Made by a program: the position numbers and the translations under genes
Origin: DASUFE01 sp036274675
GTDB lineage: Bacteria; Pseudomonadota; Gammaproteobacteria; HTCC5015
Direction: 5' to 3'
Assembly (NCBI GenBank): GCA_036274675.1
Contig: DASUFE010000073.1
Coordinates: 1-12,002 of the forward strand
Length of the DNA stretch: 12,002 bases
Notes under the pieces: model-generated
What the model was told of the DNA's origin: nothing
Seen by the model: the letters and a program-made list of their open reading frames with translations, nothing else
The model's database searches: none
Part shown: in pieces, positions 1-6,631 of the stretch
Numbering within the stretch: the first letter of the stretch is position 1
Layout: the number at the start of each line of letters is the position of its first letter

Positions 1-106
1 ACAGAGATCAGGAAAAATTCTTACAGAGAACAAGGCACAGCATTAATTTTTGCTTTCCATCACTATTCTTCACTCTCCCCCGTGCGTACCGTGCGCTTCC
101 GTGGTT

Positions 107-120
107 AGAATTCGAATTCT
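107..120. repeat. 14-bp perfect palindrome upstream of glmU
   Basis: AGAATTCGAATTCT is its own reverse complement and ends 23 bp before the glmU start codon. It can also be read as two abutting GAATTC hexamers. It could be an operator or a short mRNA hairpin in the glmU leader, but no regulator is indicated. The rest of 1-143 shows no gene; in many gammaproteobacteria atpC lies just upstream of glmU, and no end of such a gene is visible here. Confidence 0.4.
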
Positions 121-143
121 CTGAAACCTGCTGCCAAGCCGAA

Positions 144-1517
144 ATGAGCTTATCCGTTATTATCCTCGCCGCCGGAATGGGCACGCGCATGCGGTCGGCA
201 ACGCCCAAAGTGCTGCACGAACTCGCCGGCCGCAGTCTGCTCGGCCATGCCCTGGCCGCCGCCGAAGCCCTCGCTCCGGACAGTGTATGCGTGGTGTACG
301 GCCATGGCGGTGATCAGTTGCGTGCGGCCTTTAAGGATCGCGCTTATATAAAGTGGCGCGAGCAGGCGCCGCAACTGGGAACCGGCCACGCCGTGATGCA
401 GGCGCGGGATACCCTGTCCCCCGGCACCGCACTGATCCTCTACGGCGACGTGCCGCTGATACGGCCGCAGAGTCTGGCGCCCTTGTTGCAGGATGCGGCG
501 GCGGGAGCTCTGGCGGTACTGACCGCGGAAGTGGAGGACCCCACCGGTTACGGGCGCATCGTCCGCGACCAGACAGGTTCGGTGATCGCCATCGTCGAGG
601 AAAAGGACGCCGACGCGGCCACCAAAAAAATTCGCGAGATTAACAGCGGGATCATGGCCATGCCGGCACCGGTGCTGGCGGGCTGGCTGGGCCGCATTGA
701 CAACAAGAATGCGCAGGCGGAGTATTACCTCACCGACATAATCGCGCTCGCTGTTGCGGACGGGGTCACAATCCATTCGCGGAAGGTGGCTAAAATACAC
801 GAGATCAAAGGTATCAATACCCGCCGCCAGCTGGCGGAGCTGGAGCGCACCGTGCAGAGAGAATCGGCCGAATACTGGATGGACCAGGGCGTCACGCTCA
901 GTGATCCCGCGCGCTTCGACATCCGGGGTGAGGTGAAGATCGGTCGCGACGTCGTCATCGACGTGGATGTGATCCTCGAAGGCAAGGTTGAGATCGGCGA
1001 CAACGTACGCATCGGGCCATTCTGCCTTATAAAAGACGCCAAAATCGGCGACGGCGCTGAAATCCATTCACACTGCCATATCGAGGGCGCACGGATTCAT
1101 GCCGGCTGCAGCGTAGGGCCTTTCGCGAGGCTGCGTCCCGATACAGTCATGCACGAGGGCGCCAAGGTCGGCAATTTCGTCGAAGTCAAAAAAAGCGTCA
1201 TCGGCGAGCACAGCAAGGCGAATCATCTGTCCTATATCGGCGATGCCGAGCTGGGGCGCGACGTCAACATCGGGGCCGGCACCATCACCTGCAATTATGA
1301 CGGCGCAAACAAACACAAAACCGTGATCGAGGACGGCGCCTTCATCGGTTCGGATACGCAACTGGTGGCGCCCGTGAGAATCGGCAAGGACACCACCATC
1401 GGCGCCGGTTCCACGATCACCAAAGATACGCCGGCGGGCGGACTCACCCTGTCGCGCGTCAAACAGCAACATGTGGCTGAATGGAAGCGGCCCCAGAAAA
1501 ACAAGGACAAAGGATAG
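144..1517 (+). CDS. glmU: Bifunctional UDP-N-acetylglucosamine pyrophosphorylase / glucosamine-1-phosphate N-acetyltransferase
   Basis: This cytoplasmic enzyme makes UDP-GlcNAc in two steps: acetyl-CoA-dependent acetylation of glucosamine-1-phosphate, then uridylyl transfer from UTP. The 457-residue length matches the E. coli enzyme (456). The N-terminal Rossmann-like uridyltransferase domain shows the nucleotide loop LAAGMGTRM with Arg15 and Lys22 (TPKVLH), the Mg-binding Asp102 in YGDVPLI, and GINTRRQL near residue 227. From about residue 250 a left-handed beta-helix of hexapeptide repeats carries the acetyltransferase site, including NHLSYIGD with the presumed catalytic His361 and the acetyl-CoA-region signature ITCNYDGANK. 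The ATG at 144 has no good Shine-Dalgarno, but the next in-frame ATG would cut the nucleotide-binding loop. It is probably cotranscribed with glmS, 16 bp downstream. No key residue is missing. Domain assignments rest on family knowledge. Confidence 0.98.
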   Translation: MSLSVIILAAGMGTRMRSATPKVLHELAGRSLLGHALAAAEALAPDSVCVVYGHGGDQLRAAFKDRAYIKWREQAPQLGTGHAVMQARDTLSPGTALILYGDVPLIRPQSLAPLLQDAAAGALAVLTAEVEDPTGYGRIVRDQTGSVIAIVEEKDADAATKKIREINSGIMAMPAPVLAGWLGRIDNKNAQAEYYLTDIIALAVADGVTIHSRKVAKIHEIKGINTRRQLAELERTVQRESAEYWMDQGVTLSDPARFDIRGEVKIGRDVVIDVDVILEGKVEIGDNVRIGPFCLIKDAKIGDGAEIHSHCHIEGARIHAGCSVGPFARLRPDTVMHEGAKVGNFVEVKKSVIGEHSKANHLSYIGDAELGRDVNIGAGTITCNYDGANKHKTVIEDGAFIGSDTQLVAPVRIGKDTTIGAGSTITKDTPAGGLTLSRVKQQHVAEWKRPQKNKDKG

Positions 1518-1533
1518 CCTGAGGTAAATTGGA

Positions 1534-3369
1534 ATGTGTGGAATTGTCGGCGCGGTCAGCACGCGCAATATCGCCCCAGTACTGATTGAAGGACTGAAGC
1601 GGCTCGAATACCGCGGCTATGATTCGGCCGGCCTCGCCATGATCAACGGCGATACCTCGCTGCACCGCGTGCGCACGCTCGGCAAAGTCGCGGCCCTGGA
1701 AGCGGAGTACAACCGCGCCGCGGTCGACACGCAATGCGGCATCGCACACACCCGCTGGGCGACGCACGGCGTGCCCTCGGTGCGCAACGCGCATCCGCAC
1801 ATGTCGACCTCCGACCGCGTGGCGGTGGTGCACAACGGCATCATTGAAAATTACCAGGCCCTGCGCAAGGAACTGACCGCCAAAGGTTATAAGTTCACCT
1901 CCGATACCGACACCGAAGTCATCGCGCACCTGATCGAGGAACATCTGAAGACCGACAGCGATCTGCTGACGGCGGTGCGCAAGAGCGTGGCGCGGCTCGA
2001 AGGCGCCTACGCGCTCGGCATCGTCTGCGGCGGCCAGCCCGGCAAGATCGTCGCCGTGCGCAAGGGCAGCCCGCTGGTGCTCGGCCTCGGCACGGACGAA
2101 AACTTCCTGGCCTCCGACGTGCAGGCGCTGCTGCCGGTGACGCAGCGTTTCATCTTCATGCAGGACGACGACATAGCCCTGGTGGAAACCGCGAACGTCG
2201 CCGTTTACAACCGCGCCGGCGCGCCCGTGAAACGGCCCGAAAAAATTTCCGAACTGTCCGGCGACGCGGTACAGAAAGGCCTCTACAAGCATTACATGCT
2301 GAAGGAAATTTACGAACAGCCGGAAGCGGTCAGCAACACGCTGGAAGGCCGCATCGGCGACAACGGCGTGCTGGCCGGCGCCTTCGGCGTCAACGAAACC
2401 GAAATCTTCAACAACACCGAGGCGGTGAAAATCGTCGCCTGCGGCACCAGCTATCACGCCGCTTCCGTCGCGCGTTACTGGCTGGAAAAGCTCGCCGACA
2501 TTCCATGCTCGGTGGAGATCGCCAGCGAATTCCGCTATCGCCGCACCGTGGTGCGCGACAAAACCCTGTTCGTCACCGTCTCCCAGTCCGGCGAGACCGC
2601 CGACACACTGGCGGCGCTGCAGGACGCGAAGCAGCGCGGTTTCTTCGCCAGCCTCGCCATCTGCAATGTGCCGGAAAGCTCGCTGGTGCGCGAGTCCGAC
2701 CTGGTGCTGATGACGCGCGCCGGCCCGGAAATCGGCGTCGCCTCGACCAAGGCCTTCACCACGCAATTGACGGCGCTGTTCCTGCTGACACTGGCGCTGA
2801 TGCGCCACAAGAGCCCGAATCCGGAACTGGAAAAACAGGGCGCGCAAAGCCTGAAGCACCTGCCGGCCATTCTCACCGAAACGCTCAAGCTGAATGCCCA
2901 CATCATGGAGCTGGCGCGGGATTTCGTCGGCAAGCAGCACACGCTGTTCCTGGGCCGCGGCACCATCTACCCGATCGCGCTCGAGGGCGCGCTCAAGCTC
3001 AAGGAAATTTCCTACATTCACGCCGAAGGCTACCCGGCCGGCGAGCTCAAGCACGGCCCGCTGGCGCTGGTCGACAGCGAGATGCCGGTGGTGGCGGTGG
3101 CCCCGAACAACGAGATCATGGACAAGCTGCGCTCGAACCTGCAGGAAGTGCGCGCGCGCGGCGGCCGTCTCTACGTATTCGCGGACCGCGCCTTCCACAT
3201 CGAATCCGATCCGGAAGTGCGGGTACTCGAAGTCCCGAGCTGCCCCGTCGATATGGCGCCGATCGTGTTTACAGTGCCTTTGCAGCTTTTGGCGTACCAT
3301 GTCGCCGTACTGCGCGGCACCGATGTTGATCAACCGCGCAACCTCGCCAAGTCCGTAACCGTGGAATAA
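1534..3369 (+). CDS. glmS: Glutamine-fructose-6-phosphate aminotransferase (isomerizing)
   Basis: Catalyses fructose-6-phosphate plus glutamine to glucosamine-6-phosphate plus glutamate, the committed step to UDP-GlcNAc. At 611 residues it is close to E. coli GlmS (609). The N-terminus MCGIVGAV exposes the nucleophilic Cys after Met removal and begins a class II glutamine amidotransferase domain (about 1-240), with HTRWATHG and HNGIIENY visible. Two SIS sugar-isomerase domains follow: CGTSYHA and SQSGETADT in the first, and LGRGTIYPIALEGALKLKE in the second. Glu491 and His507 (Met counted as 1) match catalytic positions of the isomerase site, and the C-terminus DQPRNLAKSVTVE is the canonical tail covering the active site. 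A Shine-Dalgarno GAGGT at 1521-1525 lies 8 nt before the ATG. The short gap to glmU implies one operon. No GlmZ-like site or glmS ribozyme is apparent, and the gap is too short for a ribozyme. Confidence 0.98.
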   Translation: MCGIVGAVSTRNIAPVLIEGLKRLEYRGYDSAGLAMINGDTSLHRVRTLGKVAALEAEYNRAAVDTQCGIAHTRWATHGVPSVRNAHPHMSTSDRVAVVHNGIIENYQALRKELTAKGYKFTSDTDTEVIAHLIEEHLKTDSDLLTAVRKSVARLEGAYALGIVCGGQPGKIVAVRKGSPLVLGLGTDENFLASDVQALLPVTQRFIFMQDDDIALVETANVAVYNRAGAPVKRPEKISELSGDAVQKGLYKHYMLKEIYEQPEAVSNTLEGRIGDNGVLAGAFGVNETEIFNNTEAVKIVACGTSYHAASVARYWLEKLADIPCSVEIASEFRYRRTVVRDKTLFVTVSQSGETADTLAALQDAKQRGFFASLAICNVPESSLVRESDLVLMTRAGPEIGVASTKAFTTQLTALFLLTLALMRHKSPNPELEKQGAQSLKHLPAILTETLKLNAHIMELARDFVGKQHTLFLGRGTIYPIALEGALKLKEISYIHAEGYPAGELKHGPLALVDSEMPVVAVAPNNEIMDKLRSNLQEVRARGGRLYVFADRAFHIESDPEVRVLEVPSCPVDMAPIVFTVPLQLLAYHVAVLRGTDVDQPRNLAKSVTVE

Positions 3370-3435
3370 CAAAACAAGAACGTAACGTTGCCACAGCTTT
3401 ATAGTTTTTTTTCGCGCAAAGTCGCCGGGAAAATA

Positions 3436-3600
3436 AATCAGTTCTCGCAGGGACGCAGAGGCGCGGGGAGCGAGTCTGGCGATATTTAGCTTCAGCCGCT
3501 AATGTATCACTAGTCGGACAGCACTTATTTCTATTCTTACGCGCGTTCTCCGAACACGCCCCTGCGCCCCTGCGCCCCGGCGTCTCCGCGAGAGAGTCTT
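3436..3600. repeat. Intergenic GC-rich element with imperfect inverted-repeat arms
   Basis: The glmS-kinase gap (3370-3668) holds no gene. Its left arm, 3443-3468 (TCTCGCAGGGACGCAGAGGC and on), matches the reverse complement of 3567-3593 at about 21 of the first 26 positions. Both arms are built from short CGCAG/GACGC/GGCGC units and have AT-rich outer flanks, leaving a 98-bp less GC-rich core. This is the style of a REP/MITE-like intergenic repeat; no ORF or target-site duplication was found. A T-run at 3405-3412 just upstream has no strong stem before it, so a glmS terminator is not clear. Confidence 0.5.
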
Positions 3601-3604
3601 GGTT

Positions 3605-3633
3605 TTGTATTTAATGGGTAGTTGGAGTATAAA
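3605..3633 (+). promoter_or_regulatory. Putative sigma70 promoter of the kinase-like gene
   Basis: TTGTAT (3605-3610) and TATAAA (3628-3633) are separated by 17 bp, a good match in both boxes to the sigma70 consensus. Transcription would start near 3640, about 29 nt before the ATG at 3669. It lies just outside the right arm of the intergenic repeat, so the kinase gene probably does not depend on glmS read-through. Assigned by inspection only. Confidence 0.5.
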
Positions 3634-3650
3634 AGGATTCTGGCTAAATA

Positions 3651-3666
3651 ATCAGCAGGAGCTGAT
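3651..3666 (+). promoter_or_regulatory. Shine-Dalgarno presented in a hairpin loop
   Basis: ATCAGC (3651-3656) pairs perfectly with GCTGAT (3661-3666), leaving AGGA as the tetraloop. The loop is the core of the Shine-Dalgarno AGGAG (3657-3661), which lies 7 nt before the ATG at 3669. The arrangement supports this start and could tune translation of the kinase-like gene. Confidence 0.45.
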
Positions 3667-3668
3667 CC

Positions 3669-4406
3669 ATGGCCACGCGCAACCTGATTGAAGCATTCGA
3701 TTTACCGCCCGGGCGGCGTATCGCCAACCGCTACGAGATCCAGAACAAGATCGGCGACGGCTATGAGGGCGAGGTTTACAGGATTCGCGAGCTGCGCACC
3801 GGCATCGAACGCGCCGCCAAATTTTTTTTCCCGCACCGCAATCCCGCGGACAAGACTTCCAAGTTCTACGCCAAAAAACTGCACAAGCTGCGGCAGTGCC
3901 CGATCCTGATCCAATATCACGCCGAGGAAGAGATCGTATTCCACAAAACTCCGATCACGGTGCTTATCTCCGAATACGTGGAGGGTGTGATGCTCGAACA
4001 GTTTGTCGCCGCCGCGCCCGGCAGGCGACTGAATCCTTTCATGGGATTGCACCTGCTGTACGCGCTGGTGCGGGGCGTCGAGCAGATCCATCTCATGAAC
4101 GAATACCACGGCGACCTGCATGTGCAGAACATCATCGTCACCCATTTCGGCATGGAATTCGGACTGAAGCTGCTGGATTTCTACAACTGGTCTTCCTATC
4201 CTTCCAGCGAATGCCGCCGCGACGATCTGGTCAGCACCATCGAGATCTTCTACGAGTGCATCGGCGGCCGCCGCCACTACGCTAAACTGCCCAAGGCGGT
4301 GAAGGATATCTGTTGCGGCATGAACCACACGCGGATACTGAAGAAATTCAAGAACGTCTCGGCCTTGAGGAAATACCTCGAGACAGTCACTTGGCTGGAA
4401 GTTTAA
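3669..4406 (+). CDS. Small atypical serine/threonine protein kinase-like protein
   Basis: The 245-residue protein is nearly all kinase fold. A glycine-rich loop IGDGYEGEVY (28-37) is followed by a candidate ATP-binding Lys51 in RAAKFFFP. The catalytic loop HGDLHVQN (147-154) has Asp149 and Asn154. LDFYNW carries the metal-binding Asp170, but DFG is changed to DFY. RRDDLVST (183-190) resembles the conserved Asp of subdomain IX. HGDLH instead of HRDLK is typical of bacterial atypical and aminoglycoside-phosphotransferase-like kinases, so the substrate may be a protein or a small molecule. Catalytic residues are kept, so activity is plausible. No transmembrane or sensor domain is present and the C-lobe is short. 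The start is supported by AGGAG at 3657-3661. The gene stands alone between glmS and a convergent lipoprotein gene, with related repeats on both sides. No partner, phosphatase or substrate gene is adjacent. Confidence 0.8.
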   Translation: MATRNLIEAFDLPPGRRIANRYEIQNKIGDGYEGEVYRIRELRTGIERAAKFFFPHRNPADKTSKFYAKKLHKLRQCPILIQYHAEEEIVFHKTPITVLISEYVEGVMLEQFVAAAPGRRLNPFMGLHLLYALVRGVEQIHLMNEYHGDLHVQNIIVTHFGMEFGLKLLDFYNWSSYPSSECRRDDLVSTIEIFYECIGGRRHYAKLPKAVKDICCGMNHTRILKKFKNVSALRKYLETVTWLEV

Positions 4407-4412
4407 TATTTA

Positions 4413-4476
4413 AAAATCATTTCTTGCGGAGTGCGCAGCGATCACGCAGGGGCCGAATACAAAAAAGAATGATTTT
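4413..4476. repeat. Inverted repeat between convergent genes, enclosing a repeat-like unit
   Basis: AAAATCATT (4413-4421) pairs with AATGATTTT (4468-4476) between the ends of the kinase-like gene (4406) and the minus-strand lipoprotein gene (4495). It may serve as a bidirectional terminator, but the 46-nt loop is long and no strong U-tract follows. The stretch 4415-4438 resembles the left arm of the upstream element: AATCATTTCTTGCGGAG here against AATCAGTTCTCGCAGGG at 3436-3452, both running on into CGCAG. Confidence 0.4.
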
Positions 4477-4494
4477 GAGTAACAGCAAATAAAG

Positions 4495-5451
4495 CTATTT
4501 CGCCCGGGTTTCAGGGAGGCCGAGTTCCAGTTTCGGATAATCGACCGGCCGGGAAGGCGCTGCGCGGTAATTTTCCCTGTCAACCACCAGATCCCGGCCG
4601 TTTTCCAGGTTTACAACGTAACTTAATTGTATTGCGCCTTTGCCATGGCGGTAGTCATAGGCCCTGAACACAATCGTCATTTGCGCGTAATACTTGCCGC
4701 CACGCATTTTTATATAAAATTTTTTCTCCGCTGTATCCCGGCTTTTCTGAAATTTATATTCCACGAATTTTTCGTATCCTGAAACCGGAGCCAGATTCAT
4801 ATACATATCATCCCTTTCCAGGATACCGCCGTTCAACATATCGACCCGGGCGATCCACGTATCGTCAATCTTATCGAATGAAACGGTAAAGTCACCTTCT
4901 TGAACACCCGGTTTAAAAAGTCCTTTATCCGGGGCCAATAAGTCGAACGTGGATTTGCGCCCATCCGGCGTTAGTAAGAAAAAACCTTCTTCGTAGATGC
5001 GGACCGCAGGGTAGCGGGCGATTTTCCAGGCCTTGAAAATAAAGGGGTTATTCTTGGTGTAATTCGTCCACGGCAACGCATCCTCGAAGCGCTGCTCGCT
5101 ATCGAATTCGCGCCTGCGTGGAAACTGGTAATCCGGCTTGATGAATTCGTCAATCGAAAGCCAGTCTCCTTCCGCGCCCCCGGTTGTGAAACGGCCTTCC
5201 TTATCGGTTACAACCGAGCCACTCCCGCTGGCGCCGCTGCTGTACGTGGATGAATTGTGGCCGGCATACTTAACAATCACACCCGGCACGGGTTGGCCGT
5301 ATTGATCGACGATCTTGCCGTAAAAGTTGATATTTTGGACCGGCATAACCGTCTCGAGAACATATAAACCGCCCATACCGTCGCAGGAAGCAAGCAAGAG
5401 CGACCCGGCAACCGACAAGACCGGCAGAAAAGCCGCTGAATGACGCCGCAT
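4495..5451 (-). CDS. Lipoprotein with carboxypeptidase-regulatory-like domain, function unknown
   Basis: The 318-residue protein starts with a lipoprotein signal peptide: positive MRRH, a hydrophobic core and lipobox LASC with Cys23 as the acylation site. Asp24 follows the Cys; at that position it is the classical Lol-avoidance signal in E. coli, suggesting inner-membrane retention. Residues about 42-95 (FYGKIVDQYGQPVPGV through TDKEGRFTT) look like a CarboxypepD_reg / Ig-like beta-sandwich. The remaining 220 residues are rich in aromatic and charged residues without a motif I recognise. The start is at the complement of 5449-5451, with an AAAAGGG about 10 nt upstream. A TATAAG on the minus strand (5456-5461) is too close to the start to be a normal -10 box. 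It is convergent with the kinase-like gene and divergent from the DUF3592 gene. The real role is unknown. Confidence 0.8.
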   Translation of the reverse strand: MRRHSAAFLPVLSVAGSLLLASCDGMGGLYVLETVMPVQNINFYGKIVDQYGQPVPGVIVKYAGHNSSTYSSGASGSGSVVTDKEGRFTTGGAEGDWLSIDEFIKPDYQFPRRREFDSEQRFEDALPWTNYTKNNPFIFKAWKIARYPAVRIYEEGFFLLTPDGRKSTFDLLAPDKGLFKPGVQEGDFTVSFDKIDDTWIARVDMLNGGILERDDMYMNLAPVSGYEKFVEYKFQKSRDTAEKKFYIKMRGGKYYAQMTIVFRAYDYRHGKGAIQLSYVVNLENGRDLVVDRENYRAAPSRPVDYPKLELGLPETRAK

Positions 5452-5553
5452 AAGTCTTATACCCTTTTAAGCCCTGGCAAAATAAAGCACAAGCTACGTA
5501 ATATTAGCCGTGGTTTCAGAAAAACGAAGCCATCGCCCTCCAGCCTGTTTTTA

Positions 5554-5581
5554 TTGCGCATAATTAAAGGCCCACTATACT
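5554..5581 (+). promoter_or_regulatory. Putative sigma70 promoter, recurring family copy 1
   Basis: TTGCGC (5554-5559) and TATACT (5576-5581) with a 16-bp spacer precede the DUF3592 gene; the predicted leader is about 100 nt. ATTGCGCATAATTAAA is also found at 11154-11169, and AAAGGCCCACTATACTTG recurs with one mismatch at 9249-9266, each time ahead of another gene. The recurrence makes this more credible than a single box match. Confidence 0.6.
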
Positions 5582-5691
5582 TGAGGCGGGGCTAAATCAT
5601 AAACAGGATTCCCGCTGATCCGGACATCAGAAGATAGCGAATGCCCAACCGGACTCTACCGCGGCGGATCAAAAGAAACAGGAGAGTAATC

Positions 5692-6204
5692 ATGGCTGTT
5701 ATCACGAATGAGATCATCGAAAAGCGAGTCAGGCTTTCAAGAAAGTGGGGGGTCATTCTTGGCTTGCTGCTCGGCGCGGTCACGGCGGTGGTGCGCGTAG
5801 GCCAATATTCGGAGGCCACCGAGATGTTGGCCGAGGGGGTTTCGGCTCAAGCCACTGTTATGGAAAAAAGGCATTGGATCGAGGAAGGAAGAAGAGGCCG
5901 GCAGCACGACCGTTACGGTCTGACCTATGAATTTTCCGATAGCGCCGGGACGGCTCATACCAAGGAAATCAATACCAACGAAGAATTCTACATGCAGGTC
6001 AGCGAAGGAGGTCCGCTGGATATTATTTACCGTTCATCCGACCCTGCAGTGAATGATACCCGGGCGCACTATGAACGTAATACATCCATCGAGATGCACG
6101 TGAAGGACATACTCCTTATCATGGCGATTTTCATCGCAGGTGGATATGTCATCGGATTCCTGGTAAACAACAAAATGAAAAAAATGCTGTCCGCGCAGAC
6201 TTAA
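5692..6204 (+). CDS. DUF3592-like membrane protein
   Basis: A 170-residue protein with a transmembrane helix near 19-37 (WGVILGLLLGAVTAVV), a central soluble domain and a second helix near 141-158 (ILLIMAIFIAGGYVIGFLV) before a Lys-rich tail. The middle resembles DUF3592: a beta strand with ATVMEKRHW, then YGLTYEFSDSAGTAHTKEI, then GGPLDIIYRSSDPAVNDT, which fits the family's 'V-YYDP-P' pattern. The family's function is unknown. The ATG at 5692 is preferred over the in-frame ATG at 5641 because AGGAGAG (5680-5686) is 5 nt before it and the upstream extension is only 17 Arg-rich residues. It is a single transcription unit, with a recurring-type promoter upstream and a strong terminator downstream. 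Confidence 0.75.
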   Translation: MAVITNEIIEKRVRLSRKWGVILGLLLGAVTAVVRVGQYSEATEMLAEGVSAQATVMEKRHWIEEGRRGRQHDRYGLTYEFSDSAGTAHTKEINTNEEFYMQVSEGGPLDIIYRSSDPAVNDTRAHYERNTSIEMHVKDILLIMAIFIAGGYVIGFLVNNKMKKMLSAQT

Positions 6205-6221
6205 GCAGGCGCATAAATCAG

Positions 6222-6251
6222 AAGCGGGGCGCCAGGCGAGGCCCCGCTTTT
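6222..6251 (+). terminator. Intrinsic terminator after the DUF3592 gene
   Basis: A perfect 9-bp stem, AAGCGGGGC (6222-6230) with GCCCCGCTT (6241-6249), encloses a 10-nt loop and ends in TTTT (6248-6251). It begins 18 nt after the stop codon. It is the clearest terminator in the window. Confidence 0.85.
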
Positions 6252-6372
6252 CTGGCCAGGCTTGCCAGGGACATCTCGCGAATCACCAACGGCGAACCGG
6301 CTGGAAATTTAAGATTTAAAACATCACCCGCGCATGGGGACGGATGAATAAATAAAACTTCCGTATGAATCA

Positions 6373-6546
6373 ATGCAGGAAAATTCAGCTCAGACTCCAG
6401 ACGGGGCCGCGCCAGTTAACCCGTCCTTTTCCATTACCGAACATATTGAGTCCGCTGGCGTCAAGGTCTCTGACATCAGCGAGCGGTGGGGTTGGGCGAT
6501 AGCCGTTGGACTCATGGTCACGGACATTGTCTTCCCGTTAACATGA
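6373..6546 (+). CDS. Possible small hypothetical protein (57 aa), weakly supported
   Basis: This is the only ORF of note in the 378-bp gap 6254-6631. It would encode a polar N-terminal half (MQENSAQTPDGAAPVNPSF) and a C-terminal stretch WGWAIAVGLMVTDIVFPL that could be one short membrane helix. There is no Shine-Dalgarno before the ATG, I recognise no family, and no dedicated promoter is evident. It could equally be a chance ORF or a remnant of a degraded gene. The rest of the gap shows nothing except a small hairpin near the next gene. Confidence 0.25.
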   Translation: MQENSAQTPDGAAPVNPSFSITEHIESAGVKVSDISERWGWAIAVGLMVTDIVFPLT

Positions 6547-6588
6547 ATCCCACTGTTGAATAATCGAAAATAATAGTGCTCTTAAGCT

Positions 6589-6605
6589 TCGGCTGTAAAA
6601 GCCGA
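6589..6605 (+). promoter_or_regulatory. Small hairpin in the leader of the GGDEF gene
   Basis: TCGGCT (6589-6594) pairs with AGCCGA (6600-6605) across a 5-nt loop, ending 26 nt before the ATG at 6632. There is no U-tract, so it is not a terminator. The start codon lacks a clear Shine-Dalgarno, so the hairpin might affect translation. It does not resemble a c-di-GMP riboswitch core by eye. Confidence 0.25.
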
Positions 6606-6631
6606 TAACTCCCTTTGGCGCAGATTCCCGC

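Noticed and set aside
150..1067. Long minus-strand ORF opposite glmU
   Set aside because: Antisense shadow of a high-GC gene; the product is low-complexity His/Arg/Val-rich and glmU is unequivocal.
1459..3372. 637-codon minus-strand ORF covering glmS
   Set aside because: Exact antisense of glmS with biased composition (Arg, His, Gln, Ala); a known artefact of GC-rich codon use, not a real gene.
3370..3435. Rho-independent terminator after glmS
   Set aside because: There is a T-run at 3405-3412, but the only nearby inverted repeat (AACGT-A-ACGTT) is too small and has a 1-nt loop.
5456..5461. TATAAG as a -10 box for the minus-strand lipoprotein gene
   Set aside because: It lies only about five bases from the start codon, which would give an essentially leaderless mRNA, and the -35 is poor.
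5641..5691. Upstream in-frame start for the DUF3592 protein
   Set aside because: The extension is short and Arg-rich, while a good Shine-Dalgarno precedes the ATG at 5692.
6589..6631. c-di-GMP riboswitch before the diguanylate cyclase gene
   Set aside because: Only one small hairpin is present, without the conserved two-helix GEMM core.
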